From contig CANRZW010000008.1 of NCBI GenBank assembly GCA_947644545.1, positions 1 to 64,000 on the forward strand: DNA of 64,000 nt, written 5' to 3'. Every line of letters begins with the position of its first letter. Positions within the stretch are counted from its first letter, which is position 1. The notes under the pieces are model-generated. The model saw only the letters and a list, made by a program, of their open reading frames with translations. It was not told the DNA's origin and did no database searches. Positions 51,552 to 59,032 of the stretch are shown one piece after another. The DNA comes from an uncultured Lachnospiraceae bacterium (GTDB lineage Bacteria; Bacillota; Clostridia; Lachnospirales; Lachnospiraceae). Both the position numbers and the translations under genes were made by a program.

Positions 51552-52898
51552 ATGGAATCGATCTGGGTGACAGAAACGGGAATCAGAAAGCGGGAGCCGC
51601 TTCCGGGAGATCTGGAGACAGAGGCGGTAGTGATAGGAGCAGGGATGGCAGGAATTCTGACGGCTTATCATCTGCAGCAGGCGGGCCTTAGAACGGTTGT
51701 TTTGGAGGCGGACAGGATTGGCAGCGGACAGACGAAGAATACGACGGCCAAGATAACGTTCCAGCACAGGCTGATCTATAACCGTCTGATCCAAACACTT
51801 GGCAGCCGCGCAGCCTTTGCCTATGCTTCGGCTAACGAGAATGCTATAGATGCGTATGAGAAATTGATCCGGGAGAAAGAGATAGACTGTGATTTTGTCA
51901 GATGTTCGTCCTATCTGTATTCGCGAAAAGATGCGGCGCCTTTAAGGCGGGAGGTTGATGCGGTAATGGGGATCGGGATCGATGCTGTGTTTGAGACGGA
52001 CAGTGAACTGCCGTTCCCGGTAGCGGGAGTGGCCAGATTTGACAGACAGGCCAGATTCAACCCGCTTAAATTCCTGGCTGCCATATCCGAAGAAGTGACG
52101 GTATATGAGCAGACGGAAGTGTTGAAAGTCGAGGGTAACCGGGTACAGACAAACAAAGGATGCGTGTCGGCGCGGCATATCGTATTCGCCTGTCATTATC
52201 CGTTTATCAATATGCCCGGATATTATTTCGCGAGAATGCATCAGGAGAGAAGCTATGTGGCGGCTTTGGAAGGAGCCGGCCGGATAGAAGGCATGTATCT
52301 TGGTATCGACAAGGACGGCTTGTCTTTCCGGCAGCAGGGGGACATGCTGCTGCTTGGCGGCGGCAGTCATCGAACCGGCAGGAATCAGAAAGGCGGACAG
52401 TATGCCTGGCTGCAGGACAGAGCGCGGGAGCTGTATCCCGAAAGCCGGGTGATCAGGCAGTGGTCGGCACAGGATTGCATGACGCTGGACGGGATTCCCT
52501 ATATTGGACGATTTTCGATCCGCAGGCCGAATTGGTATGTAGCAACGGGATTCGGAAAGTGGGGGATGTCGTCTTCTATGGCTGCCGCTCATATTCTGAC
52601 GGCTTTGATTACAGAGCAGAGATCTGCACAGGCGGGGGTCTTTTCTCCGCAAAGAGGCCTGACAGGCAGGGCGGTGAAGGAACTGGGCATTCACAGCCTG
52701 TATACGATAAAGGGGCTTGTGAAACATCTTCTGCCTGCAGGGCAGGGAAGGATCGTGCCGAATTGTCCGCATATGGGCTGCAGGCTGGAATGGAATCCGG
52801 AAGAAGGAACTTATGACTGTCCCTGCCATGGCTCGCGCTTTGACGAAAGCGGGAAGCTGATCGATGGACCGGCACAAAATAACTGCCGCAGAAGATGA
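51552..52898 (+). CDS. FAD-dependent oxidoreductase with C-terminal Rieske domain
   Basis: The 448-residue protein has a DAO-type FAD fold (VVIGAGMAGILTAYHLQQAG at about 27, VVLEADRIGSGQTKNTTAKI, and YVATGFGKWGMSSS near 340). The last about 60 residues form a Rieske 2Fe-2S domain: Cys405 and His407, Cys423 and His426 bind the cluster, and Cys410/Cys425 (CPHMGC, CPCHGS) can form the disulfide of high-potential Rieske proteins. Similar fusions occur in Firmicutes without a known substrate. GGAGG six bases before ATG 51552 decides the start. The C-terminal tail (PAQNNCRRR) departs from the usual ending. Confidence 0.9.
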   Translation: MESIWVTETGIRKREPLPGDLETEAVVIGAGMAGILTAYHLQQAGLRTVVLEADRIGSGQTKNTTAKITFQHRLIYNRLIQTLGSRAAFAYASANENAIDAYEKLIREKEIDCDFVRCSSYLYSRKDAAPLRREVDAVMGIGIDAVFETDSELPFPVAGVARFDRQARFNPLKFLAAISEEVTVYEQTEVLKVEGNRVQTNKGCVSARHIVFACHYPFINMPGYYFARMHQERSYVAALEGAGRIEGMYLGIDKDGLSFRQQGDMLLLGGGSHRTGRNQKGGQYAWLQDRARELYPESRVIRQWSAQDCMTLDGIPYIGRFSIRRPNWYVATGFGKWGMSSSMAAAHILTALITEQRSAQAGVFSPQRGLTGRAVKELGIHSLYTIKGLVKHLLPAGQGRIVPNCPHMGCRLEWNPEEGTYDCPCHGSRFDESGKLIDGPAQNNCRRR

Positions 52899-52938
52899 GT
52901 GAGGAGGGGCGGCTTCCAAGGACGCCGTATGTTTGCGA

Positions 52939-53631
52939 TCAGAGCAGATTTGCGAACAGAGAAGCGCCGATCACGGTCGCAAGCCCTGCCACAGCGATGG
53001 CCAGGCTGCTCATGGCTCCTTCGACTTCGCCCATTTCCATGGCTCTGGCCGTGCCGATCGCATGGGAGGCCGTACCCAGCGCCAGGCCCTTTGCGATGGG
53101 CTCTTCGATGCGGAACAGCCTGTACACGAATTCCGCAATGACATTTCCGAGGATGCCGGTGACGATAATAACGGCCACCGTGATCGTGGGAATACCGCCA
53201 AGCTCCTCGGAGATACCCAAGCCTATGGCGGTGGTGATGGATTTGGGGAGCAGCGTCACATATTGTTCGTGACTTAGGCCGAACAGTTTTGCCAGCAGGA
53301 AAACGCTCACAAGGCTTGCCAGAACGCCGGAGGCAATGCCGCCTGCCACGGCCCTTATATTGTTCTTAAGCAGGGTGAGCTGCCGGTAAAGGGGCACTGC
53401 AAGGCATACGGTGGCCGGCGTGAGCAGGTAACTGATATAGCCTGCACTTTCGCTGTAATGGTTGTAGTCCACCTGCAGAAGAGACAACACTGTCATGACG
53501 CAGATTGTCCCGATCAGCAGCGGATTTAAAACCGCCAGTTTGAATTTTTTCTTTATCAGCAGTCCGACCTCGTATGCGGCCAGACTAATTACTGCGCCGA
53601 AAAATACGGAATCGATCAACATATGCTGCAT
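52939..53631 (-). CDS. lrgB: LrgB family protein
   Basis: The 230-residue membrane protein has about six to seven hydrophobic segments. LLPKSITTAIGLGISEELGG and GLALGTASHAIGTARAMEMG are the conserved LrgB/CidB motifs. With LrgA it modulates murein hydrolase activity and autolysis; some homologues carry pyruvate or glycolate-type acids. Translation from the ATG at 53631 has AGGCAGGG upstream; a longer frame to 53682 is less likely. It follows lrgA by 61 bases on the same strand and converges with the FAD-Rieske gene. Confidence 0.93.
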   Translation of the reverse strand: MQHMLIDSVFFGAVISLAAYEVGLLIKKKFKLAVLNPLLIGTICVMTVLSLLQVDYNHYSESAGYISYLLTPATVCLAVPLYRQLTLLKNNIRAVAGGIASGVLASLVSVFLLAKLFGLSHEQYVTLLPKSITTAIGLGISEELGGIPTITVAVIIVTGILGNVIAEFVYRLFRIEEPIAKGLALGTASHAIGTARAMEMGEVEGAMSSLAIAVAGLATVIGASLFANLL

Positions 53632-53692
53632 AGTATAAACCCTGCCTTTCTGTGCTGTCTCTGGATAGGATTCGGCTTCCATGGACGGGCTC

Positions 53693-54088
53693 TTATTGGG
53701 AATTCTGTCTGGGCTGCTCCGGCAGACCCTGTTCTTTCTTCCGGGGCTTATGCCGGATCATGCGCTGCGTTACTTGTCCGGTCACGGCCATGACGATCAC
53801 GGTAGTGATGACAGTGATCGCGATCACGGGCAGACAGACAGGTTTGAGGACCGGCCAGGCGTCCAACAGGCCTACGGCGGCGGGAATGAACATGACCGGC
53901 ATGATCTCGATCAGGAAATCGGCGGCGGCGCCTACCTGCTCCGTTTTCAGGATGCCCGTGCACAAGGCGGTGAGCATAAGGACCAGCCCGTAGACGCTTG
54001 CGGGAACGGGCAGCGGTATCAGGACATGCAGGATCTCACCGAGAAACGAAACGATCAGGATGATGCAGAACTGGCGTAAATATTTCAT
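53693..54088 (-). CDS. lrgA: LrgA/CidA holin-like protein
   Basis: The 131-residue protein has four membrane segments (FCIILIVSFLGEILHVLIP, PASVYGLVLMLTALC, FLIEIMPVMFIPAAVGLLD, LPVIAITVITTVIVMAV) and the family's IPLPVPASVYGL motif. It is the holin-like or antiholin-like partner of LrgB. GGGGGAT precedes the start. The C-terminal tail is basic and cytoplasmic (MIRHKPRKKEQ). Confidence 0.92.
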   Translation of the reverse strand: MKYLRQFCIILIVSFLGEILHVLIPLPVPASVYGLVLMLTALCTGILKTEQVGAAADFLIEIMPVMFIPAAVGLLDAWPVLKPVCLPVIAITVITTVIVMAVTGQVTQRMIRHKPRKKEQGLPEQPRQNSQ

Positions 54089-54116
54089 TGCTTATCCCCC
54101 TGTTATTTATTAGGAA

Positions 54117-54185
54117 ACCTGGTCTCATGACAGGTCTTTTGTCGATCTTAGCCGTGGAAACATAGAATCCGCCCTCCGAAGATCG
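54117..54185 (-). promoter_or_regulatory. Inverted repeats in the lrgA leader
   Basis: CGATCTT (54143-54149) is repeated inverted as AAGATCG (54179-54185), and ACCTG (54117-54121) pairs with CAGGT (54131-54135). Both lie in the roughly 107-nt leader between the likely transcription start and lrgA. They may be regulator sites or RNA structure. Confidence 0.4.
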
Positions 54186-54200
54186 AGTGTGTCAGTAGAC

Positions 54201-54229
54201 ATCATAGAGCACGGAGTATCAATCGTCAA
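54201..54229 (-). promoter_or_regulatory. Sigma-A promoter of lrgAB
   Basis: Read on the minus strand: TTGACG (54229-54224), 17 bases, TATGAT (54206-54201). The -35 box overlaps the 3' end of the upstream SGNH hydrolase gene, so lrgAB has its own promoter rather than depending on read-through. Confidence 0.6.
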
Positions 54230-54758
54230 TAGGAAAAAGAGTATCGGCTATGACGGAAGCCGCCAGCGTGGAGCCGGCAAGAGAGGCGTGCTGCCCGTCC
54301 GGAGCATATAATTCCACTTCCGGGTGTGCCTGATGGTAGGCCCACCATTTCTCACCTACGGGGGCCAGCTCACAGCCGGTAATCTCCTGTAACTTCCGAT
54401 AGGCGTTACTCATGGAAGGCTGCGCGGCTTCCCCGTCTGCTTTGCTGGTCCAGGTCATGTACAGAACGGGTCTTGCGCCGGCCTCCTGCACCCACTTAAT
54501 CAGCTTACGGCCGCATTTCTCCATGACTGACAGGTCGCCCATTGGATGTGCCGTATGCTGCAGGATGACCGCATCATAACCGCCATGGAAAATATTAAAT
54601 CTCACTTCCGGTTCTTCCAGATGGAAGTCCCATCCTTTCCCGCCATGGGCCAGCATGGTGACTTCCGTGTCAATCCCCTTCTTTCGGCATAACCCGGCAA
54701 ACAGTTGGGGCATATCGTTGAAGTAAGTGTGGCTGTTGCCGATAAAAAGAACTTTCAT
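54219..54758 (-). CDS. SGNH/GDSL-type hydrolase
   Basis: The 179-residue protein begins KVLFIGNSHTYFNDMPQL, where Ser of GNSHT is the block I nucleophile. LQHTAHPMGDLS provides a further conserved block, and DGQHAS near the C terminus gives the catalytic Asp and His. Family members are esterases, lipases or sugar deacetylases; no signal peptide, so a cytoplasmic substrate. GGAGGCAGCT precedes ATG 54758, better than a start at 54782. Confidence 0.88.
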   Translation of the reverse strand: MKVLFIGNSHTYFNDMPQLFAGLCRKKGIDTEVTMLAHGGKGWDFHLEEPEVRFNIFHGGYDAVILQHTAHPMGDLSVMEKCGRKLIKWVQEAGARPVLYMTWTSKADGEAAQPSMSNAYRKLQEITGCELAPVGEKWWAYHQAHPEVELYAPDGQHASLAGSTLAASVIADTLFPIDD

Positions 54759-54822
54759 AGCTGCCTCCGATCCAAACTGCAATAGTTTTCAGTAAGATTT
54801 TATTTGATATTTATATGATTTT

Positions 54823-54850
54823 ATTTTATCCTGTTACTTGTAGATGTCAA
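54823..54850 (-). promoter_or_regulatory. Sigma-A promoter of the SGNH hydrolase gene
   Basis: On the minus strand TTGACA (54850-54845), 16 bases, TAAAAT (54828-54823): near-consensus. Transcription would begin near 54816, about 58 nt before the start codon. Confidence 0.6.
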
Positions 54851-55102
54851 TTCCAAGTAAACTATTTTGGGATTTTTTATTCCCGCGGGCAATGGGCCAG
54901 GCGCCGTGCTTAATGTCAGCCGCAGGCCGGCATAAGGATACTGGCGGGTGCGGTGTGGGATGGCCGTACAGGGGAAGGCGGAGCGATACGCGTTATAAGC
55001 CGTCAATGCTAAAGATGATAAAGGGCAGGGAAATCGTGAAGCAGTGAAGTGGCAAGGAGAAAACTAAATTCGCAGGTTGAGCGAGAACGGAGGATGAATA
55101 TT
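54851..55102. other. Intergenic stretch upstream of the TlpA gene
   Basis: An AT-rich part (54851-54885, with GGGA-TTTTTTAT-TCCC) is followed by a GC-rich block (about 54886-54990). No convincing gene, plus-strand promoter or known riboswitch was recognised; a 67-codon frame from 54844 lacks a ribosome binding site and any family likeness. Confidence 0.5.
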
Positions 55103-55729
55103 ATGAAAAAGAAAAGTTATGCAGGTCTGCTTTTGTGTTTATTGTTGATGACAATGTTGCTGTCGAGCGGCTGTGGCGGGACGGAAGAGAAAGAAAAAGC
55201 GCAGGGAGCAGAGACGGAAGAGACAGCGGCGGATGAAAAGGAGCAGACCGGTCAGGCAGAAAGTGAGGATACAGACGGTGACAGCGGACAGTCCGCAGGA
55301 ATCACCTTTGAGGCTCAGGATCTGGAAGGCAATACCGTCACGGAAGCGGTCTTTGCGGAGTCTGAGCTGACGATGGTCAATGTGTGGGCGACCTACTGCA
55401 ATCCCTGCCTGAGCGAAATGCCGGAACTGGGTGAACTTGCGGGAGAATACAGTTCGGATGAGTTTCAGATCATCGGTATTGTCAGTGACGTGCAGGAAGG
55501 AACAGATCTGGAAATGACGGTATATGCGGCAACGCTGGTGGAACAGACCGGGGCGGCGTATCCGCATCTGCTGTTGAATGAATCATTGTTTCGCGCAATG
55601 CTGAGTGATGTGAGTGCAGTGCCGACAACATTCTTTGTGAATGAAAAGGGTGAGGTGCTGGATACGGTTGTGGGCGCCATGGATAAGGATTCCTGGAAGG
55701 AGAAGATCGATGGGCTTCTTAAAGAGTGA
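55103..55729 (+). CDS. TlpA-like thiol-disulfide lipoprotein
   Basis: The 208-residue protein has a lipoprotein signal ending LLSSGCGG, an acidic Glu/Thr/Gln linker (about 30-65) and a thioredoxin-like domain with Cys99-Asn-Pro-Cys102 in NVWATYCNPCLSEMPEL and the cis-Pro region SAVPTTFFVNEKG. It should work as an extracytoplasmic thiol reductase or oxidase tethered to the membrane. GGAGG nine bases before ATG 55103 supports that start over 55049 and 55094. It overlaps the CD1871A-like gene, and a ferredoxin-type membrane protein follows, forming a redox cluster. Confidence 0.92.
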   Translation: MKKKSYAGLLLCLLLMTMLLSSGCGGTEEKEKAQGAETEETAADEKEQTGQAESEDTDGDSGQSAGITFEAQDLEGNTVTEAVFAESELTMVNVWATYCNPCLSEMPELGELAGEYSSDEFQIIGIVSDVQEGTDLEMTVYAATLVEQTGAAYPHLLLNESLFRAMLSDVSAVPTTFFVNEKGEVLDTVVGAMDKDSWKEKIDGLLKE

Positions 55730-55922
55730 TAAGGGTGATATGCGTGATAGTGGAGACAGTCGGATACCTGCCCGGAGGAACAGAGGGTGCAGGAAATACG
55801 GATGGCTGACCGGTGTGCTGTTTGGAGTTATATTCCTGGGAATCGGCGCGGCGCAGGGGCAGTTTGGCGTGATCTGCCGCAAGGCGGTGATGATCTGTCT
55901 GGAATGCATCGGCATCGGATAA
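55710..55922 (+). CDS. CD1871A-family small CXXC protein
   Basis: A 70-residue protein with one membrane segment (about 31-50, KYGWLTGVLFGVIFLGIGAA) and a C-terminal CRKAVMICLECIGIG, matching the CD1871A family of small Clostridia proteins with a CxxC motif (CLEC). These genes regularly stand between TlpA-like and NapH-like genes; their role is probably electron or thiol relay across the membrane, but this is not proven. AAGGAG seven bases before ATG 55710 supports this start; it overlaps the TlpA gene by 20 bases. An internal ATG at 55740 is an alternative. Confidence 0.78.
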   Translation: MGFLKSDKGDMRDSGDSRIPARRNRGCRKYGWLTGVLFGVIFLGIGAAQGQFGVICRKAVMICLECIGIG

Positions 55923-56065
55923 ATACGCGGTACATGATATACGGTCATAATGCTGTCTTGACAGAAGCGGTATGGATATGGATTTCGTAACAGGAAGTCG
56001 CAGGTTGCACTGCCGCAGATAAGGCGGAGACCGATGACAAGACAGAGCAACGGAGAGGAAGTAGT

Positions 56066-56101
56066 ATGAAAAGAATATCTATTGTGTCCGGAAAAACATG
56101 A
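56066..56101 (+). CDS. 11-codon upstream ORF (possible leader peptide)
   Basis: GAGAGGAAG, a good ribosome binding site, precedes an ATG that encodes only MKRISIVSGKT before a stop. The ferredoxin-type membrane gene starts nine bases later with almost no ribosome binding site, so translation of this mini-ORF may be needed for re-initiation. It could also be the remnant of a longer gene. Confidence 0.35.
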   Translation: MKRISIVSGKT

Positions 56102-56110
56102 GGTATAAGT

Positions 56111-56974
56111 ATGAATAAGATTCGGCTGGCCGTACAGCTTGTTTTTACGATCGTGACCAACGGGTATCTGTATGGCTTTATGAATGGAAAAATATATCAG
56201 GGCAATCTGAAATATGTGTGCGTTCCGGGACTGAACTGCTATTCCTGTCCCGGGGCGGTGATGTCCTGCCCGATCGGTGCATTGCAGGCGTTATTAAATC
56301 AGCAGGGATTTACCGTGCCCTTCGGTGTGCTGGGATTCTTCTTTGTGTTCGGAAGCCTGCTCGGCCGGGTGGTCTGCGGCTGGCTGTGCCCTTTCGGGCT
56401 GGTACAGGATCTGCTGCATAAGATACCGGTTTTCCGGAAGAGGAAAAGGCTGCCTTTTCACAGGATTCTGAAATATGGGAAGTATGTTACGCTTGTGCTT
56501 CTGGTCGGTGTCGGATCCCTGTTTCTCTTCGGCGGATTTGCGAAGATTCCGGCATTCTGTAAGTATCTGTGTCCTTCCGGGACGCTGCTTGGCGCCTTGC
56601 CTTTGCTTGGCAGGAACGAACTGCTGCGCAGTCAGATCGGCGGATTGTTCTATTGGAAACTTGGTGTGCTGCTCTTTCTTCTGATCCTTTCGGTCAAGGT
56701 TTACCGGCCCTTCTGCCAGTATCTGTGCCCGCTGGGAGCGATCTACGGGTGGTTTAACCGGTTCAGCCTGGTGCAGATTCGGTGGGAGAAGGAGAAGTGT
56801 ATCTCCTGCGGCGCCTGTGAGCGGGCCTGTCCGGTGGCGCTTGACGTGCAGGAGATTTCCGTTTCGCCGGAGTGCATCCGCTGTGGTAAGTGTGTGGGCG
56901 CCTGTCCGACGAAGTGCCTGCAGTTTTCCGGTTTCAAGGCGGGCAGTGTGGTTTCCGGAAAGAAGGAGTCTTGA
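56111..56974 (+). CDS. NapH/YccM-like 4Fe-4S membrane protein
   Basis: The 287-residue protein has about five membrane segments, cytoplasmic-side cysteine motifs CGWLCPFG and CQYLCPLG (the paired CxxxCP motif of the NapH/NosR/RdxA family), and two ferredoxin clusters at the C terminus (CISCGACERACP, CIRCGKCVGACP). An N-terminal CVPGLNCYSCPGAVMSCPIG is typical of the Clostridia members. It likely passes electrons from cytoplasmic donors across the membrane to the TlpA-like protein and CD1871A partner. Its own ribosome binding site is poor; see the mini-ORF just upstream. Confidence 0.9.
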   Translation: MNKIRLAVQLVFTIVTNGYLYGFMNGKIYQGNLKYVCVPGLNCYSCPGAVMSCPIGALQALLNQQGFTVPFGVLGFFFVFGSLLGRVVCGWLCPFGLVQDLLHKIPVFRKRKRLPFHRILKYGKYVTLVLLVGVGSLFLFGGFAKIPAFCKYLCPSGTLLGALPLLGRNELLRSQIGGLFYWKLGVLLFLLILSVKVYRPFCQYLCPLGAIYGWFNRFSLVQIRWEKEKCISCGACERACPVALDVQEISVSPECIRCGKCVGACPTKCLQFSGFKAGSVVSGKKES

Positions 56975-57139
56975 GGCGCGGAGCGGCATCGCCAGATTTC
57001 TCCGGTCTGACATATCAGATTAAACCATAATTAAGGTGTGTTAAATTAAATGGAATCCCACGGGTGTGATGTGAGCTGAAGACAGAGAAGAAAAACGTGG
57101 TCCAACGTAGTGTGGACAGAAGTCGGATAAACCATAGAG

Positions 57140-57190
57140 GCAGTATAGAAACAGGGGCAGTATAGAAACAGGGGCAGCATAGAAACGGAG
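57140..57190 (+). repeat. Three 17-bp tandem repeats ahead of the beta-glucuronidase gene
   Basis: GCAGTATAGAAACAGGG at 57140-57156 and 57157-57173 is followed by GCAGCATAGAAACGGAG at 57174-57190. The last unit, changed at two or three positions, supplies the GGAGG ribosome binding site before ATG 57197. A partial unit (CCATAGAGG) precedes the array. Confidence 0.85.
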
Positions 57191-57196
57191 GCAGTC

Positions 57197-58969
57197 ATGG
57201 AAAAAGTGAAGAAATATATGTCGGATATTCATCTGGAAGATTATACGAAGCAGTACGAGGAAAAACAGGCCAGTGCGGATACCATGGTGTTTGATGCAGG
57301 CAGGAAGCGGGATTTGCTGAATGGCGAATGGCAGTATGCGGTGGATCAGTATGATACCTGTCTGCGGCAGAAATGGTATCAGGAGCGGTATTTTGACGAG
57401 AACGGCTATTCCCTTCCGGTGGACTATTCCTTTGACCAGTGGCCGGTCATGCACCTGCCATGCTGCTGGAATACGGTGGAGGAGAAGTTCCTGTTATATG
57501 AAGGAAGCATGGTGTTTACCAGAAAGTTTTCCTACCGCAACAGCGGGGAAGCGAAGGTAGTCTTGAAAGTGGGCGCGGCAAATTATCTGTGCCGGGTATT
57601 TTTGAACGGCTCTTATGTGGGGATGCACAGGGGAGGTTCCACGCCGTTTTATTTTGACATAACGGATGTTCTGGCAGCTGAAAACAGAATCGTGATCGTG
57701 GTGGACAGTACCAGAAGGGCCGAGCAGGTGCCGACGGAGAATACGGACTGGTTTAACTACGGCGGGTTGTACAGGGACATAGAGCTGCTTTATCTGCCGG
57801 ACGTATTTATCAGGGATTTCAAGATCGGGCTGTCGGCGGACGGTACCTACGGACGGATAGAGGCAAGGCTGACGCTGTCGAAACCGGTGTCCGCCACGGC
57901 GTTGCTTTCCATTGAAGAGCTGGGGATCAAGGAACAGATTGCCATTACGGATGGCACAGGCTCCCTGCTTCTGGAGGCACAGCCGGAATTGTGGTCGCCG
58001 CAGACGCCGAAGTTGTACCGGGTGGAAGTGACCTGCATGGAGGATCATGTTGAGGACCGGGTCGGTTTCCGGGAGATAAAAGTGGAGCAGGGGGAGATCC
58101 TTTTAAACGGGAAGCCTCTTTATCTGCGCGGGATCAGCTGCCATGAGGACAGTGTGGAGAACGGGAAGGCGCTGACGGACCGGGAGCGGACGGAGAATAT
58201 CAGGCTGGCAAAGGAGCTGGGCTGTAATTTCATGCGTATCGCCCATTATCCGCACAGCGAGCGGATGGCAAAGCTGGCGGACGAGCTGGGCATTCTTCTG
58301 TGGGAAGAGATTCCGGTATACTGGGCGATCCGCTTTGAGCGTGAGGCGACTTATGAGGATGCGGAGAACCAGCTGCGGGAGTTGATGATAAGAGACTGGA
58401 ACCGGGCGAGCGTTATCGTGTGGTCGGTGGGCAATGAGAATGCGGATACGGATGAAAGGCTGCAGTTTATGAGCAGGCTTGCGCAGTGTGCCCGTGCGGA
58501 GGGCGGAAATCGTCTGGTATCGGCGGCCTGTCTGGTGAACAGTGAACGGAATATCATTGTGGACCGTCTGACGGACTATCTGGACGTGATCGGCTTAAAC
58601 GAGTACTGCGGGTGGTATACGCCGGACTTCGAGAAGCTGCCGCAGCTGCTGGCCAACAGCAGACCGGAAAAGCCGGTTGTCATTACGGAATTCGGCGCTG
58701 ACGCTCTGCCGGGGCACCATGGAACGGGATCGGATAAAGGGACGGAAGAGTGTCAGGCATACGTGTATGAGCGCCAGATCGAGACGCTGCGGGATATCGA
58801 CTATGTGAAAGGGATGACGCCGTGGATCTTATATGATTTCCGCTGCCCGAGAAGGACCAGCTTTATTCAGGGCTATTATAACAGGAAGGGGCTGCTTTCT
58901 GCGGATAAGGAGCATAAAAAGATGGCGTATGAGATCCTGCAGGCATTTTACCGGGAGATGGAACGCTGA
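57197..58969 (+). CDS. uidA: GH2 beta-glucuronidase, No-Loop-1 type
   Basis: The 590-residue protein has the GH2 order: sugar-binding jelly roll (about 30-200, with [17 protein letters not shown]), immunoglobulin-like domain (200-290) and TIM barrel (290-590). Glu414 in VWSVGNEN is the acid/base and Glu498 in VITEFGAD the nucleophile. Asn562-Arg-Lys564 (YNRKG) matches the NxK motif that recognises the carboxylate of glucuronides, nearly co-linear with Asn566/Lys568 of E. coli GUS. The segment after EIPVYWAI is short, so it lacks the active-site Loop 1. No signal peptide. It would release glucuronic acid from imported glucuronides. GGAGG precedes the ATG. Confidence 0.9.
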   Translation: MEKVKKYMSDIHLEDYTKQYEEKQASADTMVFDAGRKRDLLNGEWQYAVDQYDTCLRQKWYQERYFDENGYSLPVDYSFDQWPVMHLPCCWNTVEEKFLLYEGSMVFTRKFSYRNSGEAKVVLKVGAANYLCRVFLNGSYVGMHRGGSTPFYFDITDVLAAENRIVIVVDSTRRAEQVPTENTDWFNYGGLYRDIELLYLPDVFIRDFKIGLSADGTYGRIEARLTLSKPVSATALLSIEELGIKEQIAITDGTGSLLLEAQPELWSPQTPKLYRVEVTCMEDHVEDRVGFREIKVEQGEILLNGKPLYLRGISCHEDSVENGKALTDRERTENIRLAKELGCNFMRIAHYPHSERMAKLADELGILLWEEIPVYWAIRFEREATYEDAENQLRELMIRDWNRASVIVWSVGNENADTDERLQFMSRLAQCARAEGGNRLVSAACLVNSERNIIVDRLTDYLDVIGLNEYCGWYTPDFEKLPQLLANSRPEKPVVITEFGADALPGHHGTGSDKGTEECQAYVYERQIETLRDIDYVKGMTPWILYDFRCPRRTSFIQGYYNRKGLLSADKEHKKMAYEILQAFYREMER

Positions 58970-59032
58970 CGAAACAGCAGGGGACTGCCTGCTGCGGGGA
59001 GTTGGCTTCAATAGGAGGAGGGTATTTTTGAT

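Noticed and set aside
51942-52919. 325-codon frame on the minus strand
   Set aside because: It lies opposite the FAD-Rieske gene, whose motifs are clear; the minus-strand frame has no recognised motif or ribosome binding site.
54844-55047. 67-codon frame upstream of the TlpA gene
   Set aside because: No ribosome binding site, odd composition and no recognised family; more likely non-coding leader.
57140-57190. 17-bp repeats considered as CRISPR
   Set aside because: Units are contiguous with no spacers and only three copies exist; no cas genes.
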